Shown: positions 1-12,339, counted from the first letter of the stretch. The stretch is DNA of 64,000 nucleotides from Alligator mississippiensis (GCF_030867095.1 NC_081828.1:47283434-47347433), one strand, 5' to 3'. Numbers and translations: made by a program. Notes: generated by a model not told the origin, from the sequence alone.

Positions 1-612
1 TTGTAGAAAAAAAATGTGATTATTTATAACTTTGAGCTGAGGCTGAAAGCAGTTACGCTGAAATGTCCATGGATGCTCTTAAGGGAGTTAACATATCTGA
101 TTCCCATTGACCAGGGAGACTCAAGGGAGAACCTTTTGAAAATTGAGGCTCACAGAGCTATGTCAGCTTGTACCAGCTGAAGATCTGCTTGTACTGTGTG
201 AAAATGTGAGCTTCTTTACAAACCCCAAATGCAAAAATAGGTAGCTGTGCAGCTGCATCATTCATTGACATTTGCAAACCACATGGCCTACATTTTTTGA
301 ACAAGTACAGGATCCTAGCTAAAAGCAAGCTGGCTGCTTTGTGAGTGAGTGGGAACCATGCAGAATTTGGACAGACAAACAGATTTGACAAAGTCTGCCT
401 AGACAAAAGGAAACCAGAAAGCAAACCTTTCTGAACTGAACCTGATCTCTTTTACATACACATCTACTTACTGTAGTCATGGGGTTATTTCTGAATATCT
501 TTAAAAATCAACAACTTTGATGGACCCTGGGTGGAAAAGTCAGAGACCACAAGGGGCTTTCCATTCCCAATCTAAAATCTTAGATGAGAAAAAAAAAAGT
601 ACAGAAACAGAC
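1..612. other. no gene seen
   Basis: AT-rich DNA without a convincing coding frame, RNA gene or recognisable repeat. The only open frame here (minus strand, 158-424) starts at a non-ATG codon and has no recognisable domain. Confidence 0.6.
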
Positions 613-830
613 TTAAATGTAGGCCACTAAATCAAAATGTCTTTGGCACCTAATTGAGGCTTTTAGCCTGATCTCTCAAGGTGCCAAGCACCTGCCAGGA
701 CCATTAACGTCAAAGGCTGGTCAGGATGCTTAGAACCCTGGAAAGTCAGGCCTCTACTTTTTATGTGTCTAAATACAGATTTAGGAACATGATTTTAGGC
801 ATCCAGGTTTGGAAATGCTGGCCCCAGAGA
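613..830 (+). repeat. old sauropsid interspersed repeat (GGTGCC/TTAGGCA type)
   Basis: This stretch carries the scattered motifs TTTGGCACCTAA, AGGTGCCAAGCACCTGC, CTAAATACAGATTTAGG and TTTTAGGCATCCAGG in the order found in a common amniote repeat that contains partly palindromic GGTGC/GCACC blocks. It is badly decayed and its ends cannot be set. Shorter relatives lie near 3960-4020 and 9765-9850. Confidence 0.45.
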
Positions 831-981
831 ATAGCATGAGCTGTCACTTAAGTGAGGGGGAGGAAGAAATGTACTGTCAGAAAATGTAATCTCTTAAAAG
901 TGCAGAAATCCAACTGTGGGAGGATTTACGGGAGTTCAGATCTAGGGGACGCCAGGAAAGACAGCTAAATAAACACATAGA

Positions 982-1389
982 TCATGCATCTTGAAAGCTG
1001 ATGTCAAGATCGTAAAAAATCAACTCGATTATAGGAGCAGACAGGTGGTGATTGGTGCAATTCCTGTGCATTGTGTCCTGGAGCCTTTGGTTGGCCTTGT
1101 CCACTGGAAACATCACCCAGCAGATGTTTTCCTGGTTATAAATGTGATATAATTTATAATCTGCAGTTTTGCGCTTAAACAATCTTAGAGCTGTTTTGGG
1201 GACAGGAAAAGCAAGATCTTCCAATGCCTTAACATAGCCAGTGATGTAGAAATTGGCTTGTTGAAAAGTACATGTGGGTGCTGGCTGTGGGGAAAAGCAT
1301 AGCAACTTATAGGGCTGCTTGTGAGGCCCTGAGTTGTTTGCTTCTGAACCCTGCTCAAACCACTCTTGACAGTTACTTAGGTAGACCAA
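982..1389 (-). other. open frame of 135 codons, not recognised
   Basis: This is the longest open frame in the first 10 kb. Its composition is not obviously low-complexity, but it begins at a TTG codon, I see no family motif, no splice context and no signal peptide, and I do not recognise it. It may be chance, or the remnant of a mobile-element gene. I do not call it a gene. Confidence 0.12.
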
Positions 1390-1466
1390 GTAGCTGATAT
1401 ATTAGCAATAGGCAAAAACTATCTGGCTTAGCATTCAGGCCCAGTTAGGATTTATCCCTCTTCTTC

Positions 1467-1536
1467 AGAAACTGATCAAAGATATAGGAGTCATTTTTAT
1501 ATATATATATATCTCCTATATCTTTGATCAATTTCT
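1467..1536. repeat. near-perfect inverted repeat around a (TA)n core
   Basis: Bases 1473-1490 and 1513-1530 are perfect reverse complements over 18 bp (TGATCAAAGATATAGGAG). The match extends to 24 bp with one mismatch (1467-1490 against 1513-1536). The 22-bp loop is a run of alternating T and A. The structure could extrude as a cruciform. Confidence 0.9.
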
Positions 1537-2289
1537 ATATAGATATATATAGGATTCTCCATGCCGGGGAATTGTAAGGGAATGCAGCCATTCTCTACTC
1601 CCTTTTTACCCTTTAAGCAGGGCAGAGCAAAGAATCTATCCTCATCCTTTTGCTCTATGGTTGTATCCTGAAGAATAGGAGGGTGATGCTTGCTTGCCCT
1701 GAGAAACAAAAGGGTCTACTGAGACACAAGCAATATAGGCATGCAGCCTCCTATATGAGTAGTTTGTTAGAAGAAGGCAGTAACAATTAAAGTTTTTATT
1801 GCTTAAAGGCATTTTGAACAGATCCATTACAATCTAAAATGTCTTTCTTGCTCCTTTTTTTCTTTAAACGAGCGTGGAAATTTTAAAGGGTACAATTTTA
1901 AAGAATATCATCATAATAGCAATTACCATTGCAATGGTGACTCCCATACATGAGGATTCCAAAGCTCTTTAAAACTTACATTTACCAGCACCAAGAAACC
2001 ACGTCACCCACCACTGAAACACAGCCACCTCAGGTGTTACATGGCAGGTGCTTAACAGTGCACAGAAGCATTCTGCAGGATCCAGCTTTGATTTTTAAAG
2101 CAAGAATCAAAGAACAATAAAGGTAGATCATAGGTGGGTAGCAGTTATTTTTCACCAGTGCTAAACTTCAAAGGACCTTCAAGGAATTAAAGCTCACACT
2201 CACAGCAATGTTGAAAATAACATCAGGATTAGATAACACAATTGTCCTGTCCCCTGGGGACAAAGACAAGATGTAATGGACTCAAACTG
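1537..2289. other. no gene seen
   Basis: No supported gene or RNA. A decayed MIR-like segment may lie near 1920-2060, but it is too weak to call. Confidence 0.5.
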
Positions 2290-2508
2290 TAGCAAAGAAG
2301 ATTTAGGTTAGGCATTAGGAAGAACTTCTTCCCCATGAAGATGGTTAAACACTGGAACAGATTACCTAGAAAGGTTGTGGAAGCTCCACCACTAGAAATT
2401 TTTCAAGTGCAGGTTAGACTGACATTGGTTTGAGATAGTTTAGACAGGGATGTCCCTGCCTTGTGCAGGGTGCCAGACTAGATGATCACCTGAGGTTATT
2501 TCTGAACC
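2290..2508 (+). mobile_element. CR1 LINE, 3' terminal fragment
   Basis: The segment follows the end of CR1 ORF2 and the 3' UTR: a run encoding an RKNFF-like motif, then a W-N-R-L-P-like region (tggaacagattacctaga), the V-V-E-A-P-like block, and the tail motif ccagactagatgatcacctgaggt. Many substitutions and stops make it an old 5'-truncated copy. The octamer-repeat tail is not clear. Confidence 0.8.
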
Positions 2509-2639
2509 TATTTTTCAATGAATCTGTTTAAAAAACTGGCAGAAGATGCAAACTCTTTTATACTGGGCTGCAATTATTGCTAACTCCACTAAAGATGAAT
2601 ATATGCTAAGAAACAGTATAGACTCACAGGCCAGACAAG

Positions 2640-2955
2640 TGGCATGAGGTTGGTTCACAGGTGTGATCCAGCACATCAGCCCAACTCTGCATGCCAGATC
2701 CAGCCACACACTGGCCAAACCCCACACTCCAGAGCCAGCTACAGAGCTACTCCACACATTAACACAATCTAGCATGCAGGACCACAGCATCTGGCCTGTG
2801 GGACTCTCCACAGGTCCAGAAATGCAGCAGCAGAGGAGAAGAAATTAATGCTACCACTGCTCCCCAACTGCCAAATTTCCAGGCCCATGGGGAGCCCCAC
2901 AGGCCAGCTGACACGTGCTGGTTGTCATCCGTGGGCTGGAGGTTTAGCACCACTA
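2640..2955. repeat. hAT-like non-autonomous element, relative of the one at 7.3 kb
   Basis: The core around 2870-2907 (CCAAATTTCCAGGCCCATGG and a following GGAGCCC) is shared almost base for base with 7409-7440. Upstream of the core both copies share a GTGGGACTC block. The end near 2930-2955 reads in reverse as GTGGTGCTAAACCTCCAG, similar to hAT termini. No target duplication was found. Confidence 0.55.
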
Positions 2956-3035
2956 CTAACCTAGGCTCGTACAGTCTCTTTCCCCTCTCTAGTGACTAGA
3001 TAACATCCTGAATTCTATCATCTTGCTACTAAATG

Positions 3036-3105
3036 CAGGTCTTTTAGCTCAAGCAATAGTTTAACAGTTGAGATTCAAAGGTCCCAGGTTCAGTACCTAC
3101 AAACA
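3036..3105 (+). repeat. tRNA-derived SINE, promoter part
   Basis: An A-box-like block (TTTTAGCTCAAGCAATAG at 3042-3059) is followed 28 bp later by a B-box-like block (GGTTCAGTACC, 3087-3097). That spacing is typical of a tRNA-type pol III promoter, but no tRNA cloverleaf forms. A related copy lies on the minus strand at 49300-49385. Confidence 0.5.
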
Positions 3106-4379
3106 ATACTATCAGAGGCATTGTTACAGAATATCACCAAGGAGACAGAGAATTATGGAAAAGTGGGAAGATAAAGGTGAATAGATATATTCTGACCTGC
3201 TCTGGTGTTTTGACCCAAGTACATTTCCTTATTCTGCATCTTATCAGTGTGTAGTATGAACAGATTGTGGAAGCTGGAAGCCACATGGAGGATTTTGATA
3301 GATGAAGGAAGGATGATGCCATCTTCTCTCTGTAGCCAACTTCCTTTCTCTGTGAAAAAACCGAGTACCTTTAAGTAAAGGACAAATTTAGGAAAACATC
3401 CATTATAAATCCTCAGCCATCCAGTGCCTAATGGAAGAGGAGGAAAACACTCACAAACCAGGCAACTGAGAAAAAAATGTAGGTCCTTGATCACACAGAG
3501 AACACTGTGAACTCCCACTATAGTACAAGCATACATTGTCCAGTTTACTTATAAGTAAACTTGATAGGATAGAATCTGGTGACCTTCAGGCCCAGAACTG
3601 ACTGTTCCTAAAGCCTACTACCAGCAATGGCAGAGACTGTAGACAAAAACAAAGCAAGAAGGCAAAATGCTGTTCAGTGGTTTACCATTGCTCTACCTTC
3701 CTGAATGAATCAAAATTAAGTGTATGGAGAACTGTAAAGTATTTTAGAAACAAGGCTAATAGGCCCAAATATAAGGTGAAAGGCCCACATAGTCCTAGAA
3801 TTAAGCAGCAGCTTGCCTACCACGTGATCACAAGGGAATCTTGGGATGGAGACAGAATACCACCCATGTAACCCATGCAACTTGAACCTGGAAGGGCAAG
3901 AGGCAATCAAACATGTCTACCACCTCAGTTTCTCCCAAGGTGAAGAAACTGAAGGGCCCAGGACCAGATTTTGAAAGCTATTTAGGTGCCTAAAGATACA
4001 GGAAGTCAGCCAGTGTAATTTATAAAACCTCTTTGGCAAATTAGACCCACAACTCCCAACACATTGCAGTTTTAGGATGGTGTTACACATTCAACTTAAC
4101 ACGTCTAAGTGCAGTTAAAACAGGAGCAGACCCAAGAGCAAGCAGTTTTGCATGTGTTAAATGCTCTCATGACATTGCAAAAATGCTCCTTTTCAAGCCA
4201 GGGTTATCTCCTAACTCCTACTAACTTCAATACATCAGGACATTGCAATGGTTTGCAACTGTTACAAGTGAATGTGTAACAAAGCCATTATTTAGATGCT
4301 TAACCTTTTTGTACAGCTGCCCCCACATGTCCACAAACTGAAACAACACTAGAAACATGACTGAACTGTTTAAAAAGGA
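3106..4379. other. no gene seen; one repeat scrap
   Basis: No coding region can be supported. Around 3966-3996 there is a short scrap of the GGTGCC-type repeat (tatttaggtgcctaaag). Confidence 0.5.
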
Positions 4380-4650
4380 TGAAAACCTGGTTTTATGAAA
4401 AACATTTTCATTTTTACAGGTTGGAAATGGATTATTTTTAAATCTCCATTTTTATTCTGATTTTTAAATGAACAAAGTAACATTTTTCAAGAGCTGACCA
4501 TTTTAATTGTATTTTCAATAATAAAGTCTCAAAAAGTCATGCATTCATGGAAAATGCTGACAATGTTTTCATGAAAGGTCTCAGTTTCCAAGAAACTCTT
4601 TTTTATGTTTTTCAAACACACATTTTGTTTGAAAAATTTCTGCTGGCTAA
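4380..4650. repeat. AT-rich fold-back repeat of the AAAAATTTC type
   Basis: The stretch is dominated by TTTTCATTTTT, GAAAAATTTC and their complements and ends near a CTGGCTAAA block. Similar stretches occur at 23350-23670, 24120-24465 and 33060-33370. They probably belong to one old MITE-like family, but I could not define terminal repeats. Confidence 0.4.
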
Positions 4651-4944
4651 AAAAAAGTTTATACCCCTGAGCAGCTGACCTAACTTACGGAGACATAAAT
4701 CAAAGCCCAGTATTTAAATTTTGCTTAAATAAGAGTTTTATAAAATGTAATAGAAGTTGGAATGCTTTTTTCCCTTTTTAAAAAATATTTCAAGAAAATT
4801 AGTATGTCTGTCTGTAAAGCTGTTTTTACAGTGCCAGATTTACCAATCCAGTGGTCTGGGAACCCTAAAAGGGTTCTCCTTGTCTTAATAGGGAGGTGAA
4901 TGTTGTTCACAGGACAAGATAAAGCATAGGTCTATGGAGAGATG

Positions 4945-5165
4945 CCATTTGTGATAACGGTTAAAGCACTAAACTAGGATTTAGGACTGCTAGGCTCCAA
5001 TCATGACTCTGTTGCTGAATGACTTCAAATAACTCACGTCAACTCCCAGTACCTCAGTTTTTCCATCTGTAAAATTGAGTTAATGATACTGACAATCCCA
5101 CCCCATTGTAAAACATTTTTAAAAATTATAGGTGAAAACTACTACATGAGAACCAGCCTATATTA
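4945..5165 (+). repeat. MIR-like SINE
   Basis: The order of blocks matches MIR on the plus strand: a gttaaagcact 5' part, the core, then CCTCAGTTTTTCCATCTGT and aaaattgagttaatgatac. It is strongly diverged, as expected for an element that spread early in amniotes. Confidence 0.75.
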
Positions 5166-7325
5166 ATATGTCAGAGGGGTAGGCCTGATGGAACAAGATG
5201 TGCATTGTTACAGGGCAAAACTAAGACTGAAAGAAAGTATTTCCAAGTCTACATCTTCCTGAGAAACACAGCACAGGGCAGTTCTCAAAACACAGCACTC
5301 TTTTATATGGCCGTGGCTGTCAAGTTGAAATTAATCTTACAGGGCCAGATGAAGTTTGGATTTGCCAGAGCTAGCCTCTAATGAAAAATGCATAACAGCA
5401 AGCATTGGAAAATCCCTGACGCTCAGCACTAGAGGGTAAATTTAAATAATTCTATGAATATAGATCAATAAAACTAATGTACTTACAGCCTTTGTATGAA
5501 GTATTCAAATTGGAATAAAAGTCATTTGTATTACAAAGCCTTGTATTAATTCTTAGTATCTATTGTTTTACATATTCAATTAATCTTAGTCTTCAGATAG
5601 CACTTCATATATAATATTAAAGTATGGGACATGAAAATGTATATTATGGTACCAGGAGTTTCATAACTCAATATGCTTTTGAAGAGGATGTCACTATGAA
5701 ATGTCACTATGCCCTAAAAGTGGCCATTTTAGGGATCCCTATGATTACAAGTGACTGGACTCGGTGGCCCCGCAAGCACCTTCCAGTCCAATTTTTTTAA
5801 GACAAGACAATGTGAGGTCTGACCTAGGAACAAGAGAAAGCTCAGAGCATGTTTGTAGACATTCCCATCACTTAAACTCAGGAACTTGAAAGGTTTTGTT
5901 TGGTTGGTATCTAGGAAGCACCAGTACATTATTTCTTCAGAAGAATTCACTCTATAAGAAAATCAGGTGAACAGGAGTTCCCAGATGCTCACCACTTTCA
6001 AAACTCCACCCATTTGTCCAGTGCCTAAGTATGAACTGAAACGCCTCACTCCCATTCTGTAAAATCTTAGTTAAAGAAAGAAGAGATGAAAATCCCATTC
6101 AGATGGGCCCAAAGCAAAGCCATGCAACCAAAATCACTTACTTTGAGGAAGCCACACATTCTCAAGGACATGGTACAGTCCCATCTGTAACTCGTTCATA
6201 TCTAGTGCACTTGCTTGAGGCCAAGGTAAGCATGTTCCCCTACAATTTATTTCACTGTACAATCCCATTTCATTGCATATCTTTAAGGTAGGTTGAGCTT
6301 TTGTGAAGACACCAAGCATCATGGGTAGGTAAGGGGCTTTCCACTGAATGATTCATTTGATTAATTTAACATTTTTTTAACCTTCTAATAATTCTCAAAC
6401 AAAAACTTCACAAGTTTATTCACACATACTCAGAACATTGTAAGTGAAAAAAAAAATTAAGCCTCTGCTCACAACTTACTATTGATGTTGTGTGAGTGGC
6501 CACCTAAGTCATGTGACACTATTTTTTTTCTTCTGTCCCCTGATTTAATAATCTAAGCTTTAGAAGCAGAAGGAAAACTTAAAGAGCACTGTAGGTGCCT
6601 TGCAAGAGGACTTGATCTCCTGCCCCCAATTGCTTTTGAACATCTCTAGTGAATTAAGGCTAACATATCCATGTAAGGCTGGAAAATTGTGATAAGGATC
6701 CAAGTCACAGAGACACTAGGACTGTCATTCTCACAGGTCTTTAGATCCCTAATTCTGAAATCAGTGGAATTTAGGTGGTTCTGAGGATCTGGGTCTAAGG
6801 CCATGTTTATACCGCTTGCTTCTTGCTCCCTTCCCCCAACATTAGGACTGACACCAGCGAAATAAGCCTTGCTACATCAGAGATCAGAACTGGGTAGAAC
6901 TGAAGGCCAAGGAGGAGCCTCAAGCAGCTTGGAGTGGACCTGAGAGCCTTCACCCTCCCCACATATAGTACTGTCCCAAGGTAATGAACCTCCTGAGTAC
7001 AGCCCTGAGATGTGCACTCAGGTCCTATCTGAGATGCTCCTTAGGCATCGACACAGCAAGGTTGTTGTATACTTGAGTGGCAGTGAGTGTGGGGGAAGAA
7101 AAGGGAAGGGGAGGGAGCATTTTGTCAGCAGTGGTCCTCGGACTGAGTGGGAGACTCTTGTAGACACACTCCAAGTGACTCACACAGAGAGTCCATTGCA
7201 GAGCTAGGAGTCCAGTTCTCCTTGTTCACTGTCCTATGCTTTGACCACAAGCCTCTTTCACTCCAAGTTCAAAGTATATGGTTCACTGGGAAGCTGAACC
7301 AGAAATCTCCTGCACCTAATGAAAA
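5166..7325. other. no gene seen
   Basis: About 2.1 kb with no supported gene, RNA or classifiable repeat. A possible scrap of the GGTGCC-type repeat lies near 6760-6800. Confidence 0.5.
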
Positions 7326-7654
7326 GTTTAAACCAGCGATGCTCAACTTCTGATTTGTGGGACTCCCAGACCTGTAGCAATTAAATGGTGCTATCACTCT
7401 CCCACCACCAAATTTCCAGACCCATGGGGAGCCCTGCAGATCAGATGGCATGGCCCCAGGTATCAGATTGCACCAGCGCATGGGGCTACTTCATGGGTGG
7501 ATCCTGCACACAGGTTCAGATCAATATTTGGAGCCAGACCAGGACGTCAGATCACACCTGTGGACTGGCTCCCCTTCCTGACCCCTGTCTAGATCTGACT
7601 TGAACTACTCACCTGGCCCACAGGGCTGTAATGTTGAGTAGAACTGGTTTAAAC
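7326..7654 (+). mobile_element. complete non-autonomous hAT-type element with 8-bp target duplication
   Basis: The element runs 7334-7646 (313 bp). It begins CAGCGATGCTCAAC and its complement end begins CAGTTCTACTCAAC, the CAG...CTCAAC style of hAT termini. It is flanked on both sides by the identical 8-bp sequence GTTTAAAC (7326-7333 and 7647-7654), the target-site length made by hAT transposases. There is no coding capacity. Relatives are at 2640-2955 and 59870-60010. Confidence 0.85.
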
Positions 7655-8219
7655 TGTTAGACAGACTGGCCAGCTAATCTAGAAACTGGCAGCCCTTTAT
7701 GCGTCAGGTTCTAAGTTTTCAAAAATGACTAGTGATTTTGGGACCCCAATTATCAGGTGTCCATGAGGGACATGATTTTCAGAGGAAAGGTGCCCAGTAT
7801 TTTCTGAAACTCCATCCCCTTTCACTTGGAACAAGATGGCAATCTGCAAACACCATCACTTTTGAAAATATAGACCCTGTTGGTCAAGGGAAAAGTCATG
7901 TCTTAGGGAACCAGGCAGATTCCCAACTCTGAGAAAGAGTTGTGGGGACCTGGAGTTCTGAAAGCTTTACTTATTATCCCCAGGAAGTACAAACCAGTGC
8001 TAATGGAGTCAGCAAAGCAACACCAATTTACAGCAGTGGAGATTCTAGCCCTATGTCCTTTAGCATCATCAAATGTCATCCCCTGACAGTGGCAATGGCT
8101 CATTAGGGAAGGAGGAACAAATCCATGTTGAGGGGCTTCCAGATGATGCTCAGAGGATGGTTTGATTTTTCCATCAAGCAATTACTTAAATGGTGTTCAG
8201 GATTCTTTTGCGTTGGAGC
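7655..8219. other. no gene seen
   Basis: No repeat or gene could be supported in this stretch. Confidence 0.5.
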
Positions 8220-8740
8220 AGAACATAACCTTTATTGACATTGTGGCTGCTGCGACATCCGTTAAGCTGACAGAGGAACTGAACACAAGCTGATCTTTAT
8301 GATGGATTTGGCATTGTCGGGACTGCTTTGCTATTAGTCACTGGACAAGAGAGAGCTGATTGCCAGTGGAGTGATCCACAGCCATTGGCATCCTAAGTGC
8401 TGGCCCTGTTCATATTCGTGGGAGTTTGCATCTTTTTCATTTCTGACCTAGTCAGCATTTCACAGAGCGAACATGTGATCACAACCATCGTAGCAGCACA
8501 CCATGTATCAGGAGCATAACGTCTCCTCTACCTGCAAAGGAGTCCTATATATCTATCTCAGAAGACAAATGAACACTTAAAAAAAAACCACAACGAGATC
8601 TACTGAACAGAGAGAGCCATTGATGGAGATCTATGCTAGCCCATTAATAATATGGTGCTGTGCTTGCATCTGGAGCTATTTCAAGTTGTTCCTTGTATAT
8701 TAATCATGTGCATTTTATATAATAAAGCCCTGTTCATAGC
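8220..8740 (+). other. repeat-free block ending in a poly(A) signal; possible terminal exon
   Basis: The block shows no repeat signature. It ends with AATAAA (8721-8726) followed by a GT-rich TTCATAG context. Two short open stretches occur in different frames; the second (about 8402-8515) is rich in hydrophobic residues (LFIFVGVCIFF) and ends in TAA. An in-frame stop lies directly upstream of it, so a functional exon would need a splice acceptor that I cannot identify. It could equally be a decayed processed pseudogene or non-coding DNA. Confidence 0.2.
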
Positions 8741-8769
8741 CACAATCTAGGACACCCTTATTCCCATAT

Positions 8770-9260
8770 GGCACATTTAATGACTTAGCAAGGCTAACAG
8801 AGCTTTGCATTCTAAAAGAAAGCTATCGTTGGGCCCATACCAAGCTGAGGTCCTCTGGAGGTAATAAAACACGGAGGAGATGCTATCTAGTGGATTTGGC
8901 GCATTTCATTCCCTTGAAAGTCAAGCAGACAGCTGATTTAAAGTTTCCAGCTAGGTCATACAAAAGTCAGCAGCGGCTGCATCCAGCCGAGTTCAGAGTT
9001 TGAATATTTATGGTGTCAATCTGAAATCCAGATAACCACAAATAATCTAAACCCATTAACTCCCCCTGCACAAGAGAAAGCTCTCTGGACGTTAATGCCC
9101 AGATTGCTAGGGTTACCATGGGATCGTGTTCGGACTCTTTTTATAAAGGTCATTATGCACTGATGATGTGTCAGGCAGTTCCCGCCAGATCGGTCTGCCT
9201 TCCAGGAAAGCTGGCATTGGTATCATGTGATTAGCGATGTTTGGAAGCACTGAGATACTG
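8770..9260. other. candidate conserved non-coding block
   Basis: This stretch is free of recognisable repeats, has balanced composition, keeps several CpGs, and is dense in homeobox- and RUNX-like words (AACCACAA near 9036, CATTAACTCC near 9055, TTTAAAG, GGTCA). It has no open frame. The look is that of a vertebrate conserved element, but conservation cannot be judged from one genome. Confidence 0.25.
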
Positions 9261-11829
9261 AAGCATTCAGGTCAAATCTAGTCCACCAGGGGATAGTCTG
9301 ATAAATTGCAGTCATCAATACACTGCAGGGCAGAAATTCAAGGTAATAATAATTCTACCCACTTATCAGAGCTGCCCAAGCACTGTAGCAGACCACACCA
9401 GTTTGTGCACAAGTACACACCAATGTACATGTCATCAGCCAGGAAGGGAGTTTGCCTTCTAATCTAAATGCTTGCTTTTTCAGATATGTGTTCAACTCAC
9501 CTTTTCTTTGTCCATTCTGACTTTTGGTAACCCAGAAGGTCATTGCAAGTGTCTTTGAGACCTGGCTTGCAAGTGGCAAGGAAGTGGGTGGGTTTAGGAT
9601 CTGTTTGTTCATATCATAAAACCACCATGTCGTCTGACACTTTTAACTGCTCCAGGGAGACTCAACTGGCATATTGGTATGGAGGCAGCAATGCAGGCTA
9701 GGCTTGTGTGCACTGTGTCCCCTTCCTCCTGTTCTCTAATAGCTTCCTGCAAGAAGGCATCTAAGGCCTCATCTTGAAAAGTGCTTAGGACCTGTAACTC
9801 CCACTGAAGGGAAACAGGTCAGACCATCTGCCTTCACTATAGCAGTGGTCTTTAGCCCTGATTCAGGAAAGTAGTTAATCACAAGAAATAGGGACCCTTT
9901 TCTCAGGCCATACAAGCCCAGACAAAGGTGACATTGCAGCATGATTACCGGTGAAAAGCATTCCCTTGCTGTTCATTACAAGCCAGAGGAACACAATGTT
10001 AAGAGGTGCATCCTCTGCCCATCTAGCATTTGAACCAAAGTTGCATTGCTATATTATTAGGACACACTGACAGTGTGACATTGTCCCTCAAGAGTTCACA
10101 GGTTTGAAGCATGGGACATCTGGCGCTCTGCAGAAAAATGTCAGTGTGCAAAAACATTCCATTGGCTTAGAAGCTGGCTGTCCATATTTGGAGCATCCAG
10201 GGGCCACGTGTGATGCCAGCATGCAGCCCATAGGCCACACAGTGGGAGGGGAGGGGAGCAGGCTCCCAGTACCTACTCCCACCCGGCCAGCAGTACATCC
10301 TGTCCCCCACCCCCTTGGAACCTTCCCCACCCAGGAGAGGCAACAGCAGAGGCCCATGGGCCACCTATTGGATGGCCTGAGCTTTGAAAAATGGTGTCAT
10401 TAGCAGATATTAGCTATCATATCCCAGAGTAGACACTCTACCCAGCAAACCCTCCAGAAACACCTCAGCTTCTCCCACTGAAGCTCCATGAAAAAAAGAT
10501 CTTGGCAATGTTTGAGTGTTTTCCTTTTGAAAATAGCACATGCAGTGGCAGTGAGATGACCACCATTTTAGCAAACAACAGGGACTGAACAGCTTCCGAG
10601 AACTAACTCCACAAGTCTCTATGGCTTGAGTTAATGGGAAAGATCTTAAACGGAGACCTGTGACAGATCTATAATGCAAGCAATTCAGCATTTGCATTCA
10701 TTTCCATCTCAAGTGGCCCGTATGGCTAAGTATGATCCATTGCTTTTCTATTTCCTATCCACTTGTGCCACAAAAACACAGCAACCACGGAGTACTTTAA
10801 GATAGTCCAGTATGAGAAAGGCAGAAGAAAGAATACAGCAGTACTCCCCAAAATACATTAGGCATCTGCCAGTTATGGTGTGACGAGACTCTAACAGAGA
10901 AACACCAACTAAATAAGACCCATTATAGCACATGAAAACTGAGCAGCGTTACTCTTCAACAGAGAGAAGGGTGGGTAAGTGTTCCAGTTTCTGTATATTA
11001 GGAAATCTATTCCTGGTTCACACTAATAGCAAATTGGCCTTTGCCATGTTTGAAATCCCCATGCCAAACTCCCAGCTAGAACCAAGCAGTGTTCCCTTCA
11101 TCCCCAACCCCATCCTATTGCAGTCATTTACCAAGCAGACACTGACAAAGCCAGTGACTATGTCATGCCATCCATCACAAGAAACTAAACCAGGAAAGCG
11201 TGAAGAGATGGGTATAGAGACAACGAGTCTGACAGTTACATGGCTAGATGGGAAATGCCAATAGCTTTGATACTGTAGAGCCCCCAGCCTGCAAAAACTG
11301 GTGATTTGATACTGCAAAGATGGGGCAAGTGGGAAGCAGAGAGCTATGGCTCAAGGCTTACAAATGAATGCCAGCATAATTAGGACATTTGGGGCAGACT
11401 AAGGCAATGCAACATTGTAAGGCACTGAAAGTGTTGATACCGTATCTGGTTCACTCCCAAGTTAGTGATCTTAAAGCTTCTCTGGGCCTTGTTCCTGCAC
11501 ACAATGACATAGGGAAAAAGCAAGGAGGTGAATCAAACAGTGACTCAGTCCAGAAAGGATCCATACCCCCTGCTCACCTCTGAAATGGCTTTGGAAATAA
11601 ATGAGCGGAAGGGTTTGGCTGATTGCCTTCAGGGGCCCTTGGACATGTGACAGATGTTTAATCCTTTGAGTTGCATTCTATGGTTCCTAAATAGAAATGG
11701 TGAGTTTTATTTTTCTCTTGCTGAGTACGTGTCATTGGTCTTAAATCCCATGAAATGCCCAGTGTGCCATTCACACTAAGTTACTGCAGGGGGCGATGCA
11801 TAACAATCCACACTTCTGATCTCTTTGCA
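9261..11829. other. no gene seen
   Basis: No coding exon or RNA was recognised. A scrap of the GGTGCC-type repeat is at about 9765-9850 (cttgaaaagtgcttaggacc, aactcccactga). The longest open frames (10104-10403 plus, 10932-11264 plus, 11018-11317 minus) have no recognisable domain. Confidence 0.5.
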
Positions 11830-12168
11830 CAGTAAAAGCTTTGTTATCTGGCATGAGTAGGGTAAGGGGGGTGCCGGTTTTCTAAAAATTCTGGTTATCT
11901 GAGAGTTAAACCGGCCCTAGCCCACAGTGGCAGCCCGCCCTGCCCTGCGCAGATCCCTTTCCCCTCCCCCCGCGGCAGACTCCCAGCAGCTCCTCGATCG
12001 GCAGCATCACTAACTAATGTAAACAACAGAAATACTTGATGCGCATGCCGGACAGACTTGGCAAAGATTCTGGTTGCTAAAGTGACAATTTGTATTGAGG
12101 GATATTGGAAATTTCGGTTAATAAGAGTATTCCAGTTAGTAAAATGCTGGCTAATGCAGCTTTTACTG
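11830..12168 (+). mobile_element. pogo/Tigger-like MITE
   Basis: Both ends begin CAGTAAAAGCT when read inward, and similarity continues for about 24 bp (left ttatctggca, right reversed attagccagca). The CAGTAAAA...TTATCTGG style is that of Tigger/pogo elements of the Tc1/mariner superfamily. The right flank is TA, the expected target; the left flank is CA, one transition away. The 339-bp interior has no transposase frame and contains a GC-rich centre. Confidence 0.75.
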
Positions 12169-12339
12169 TACAAACTATAGCAGGGGCACCACACACCACT
12201 AATCCCCGCTGCAGACCAGTGATGTTTATAGCTCATTGATATGTACAAATGACCGAAAGTGGTACAATTTCATTAATTTAATTCAATGTCATTTCATTAA
12301 TTTAATTCATTTTTACACATATTTTACACATATTTTAAA

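Noticed and set aside
982..1389. 135-codon minus-strand frame as a host exon
   Set aside because: No ATG start, no splice sites that fit, no recognisable family. Kept only as an unexplained open frame.
1467..1536. Hairpin followed by T run as a bacterial-type terminator
   Set aside because: The window is vertebrate nuclear DNA; such terminators do not apply.
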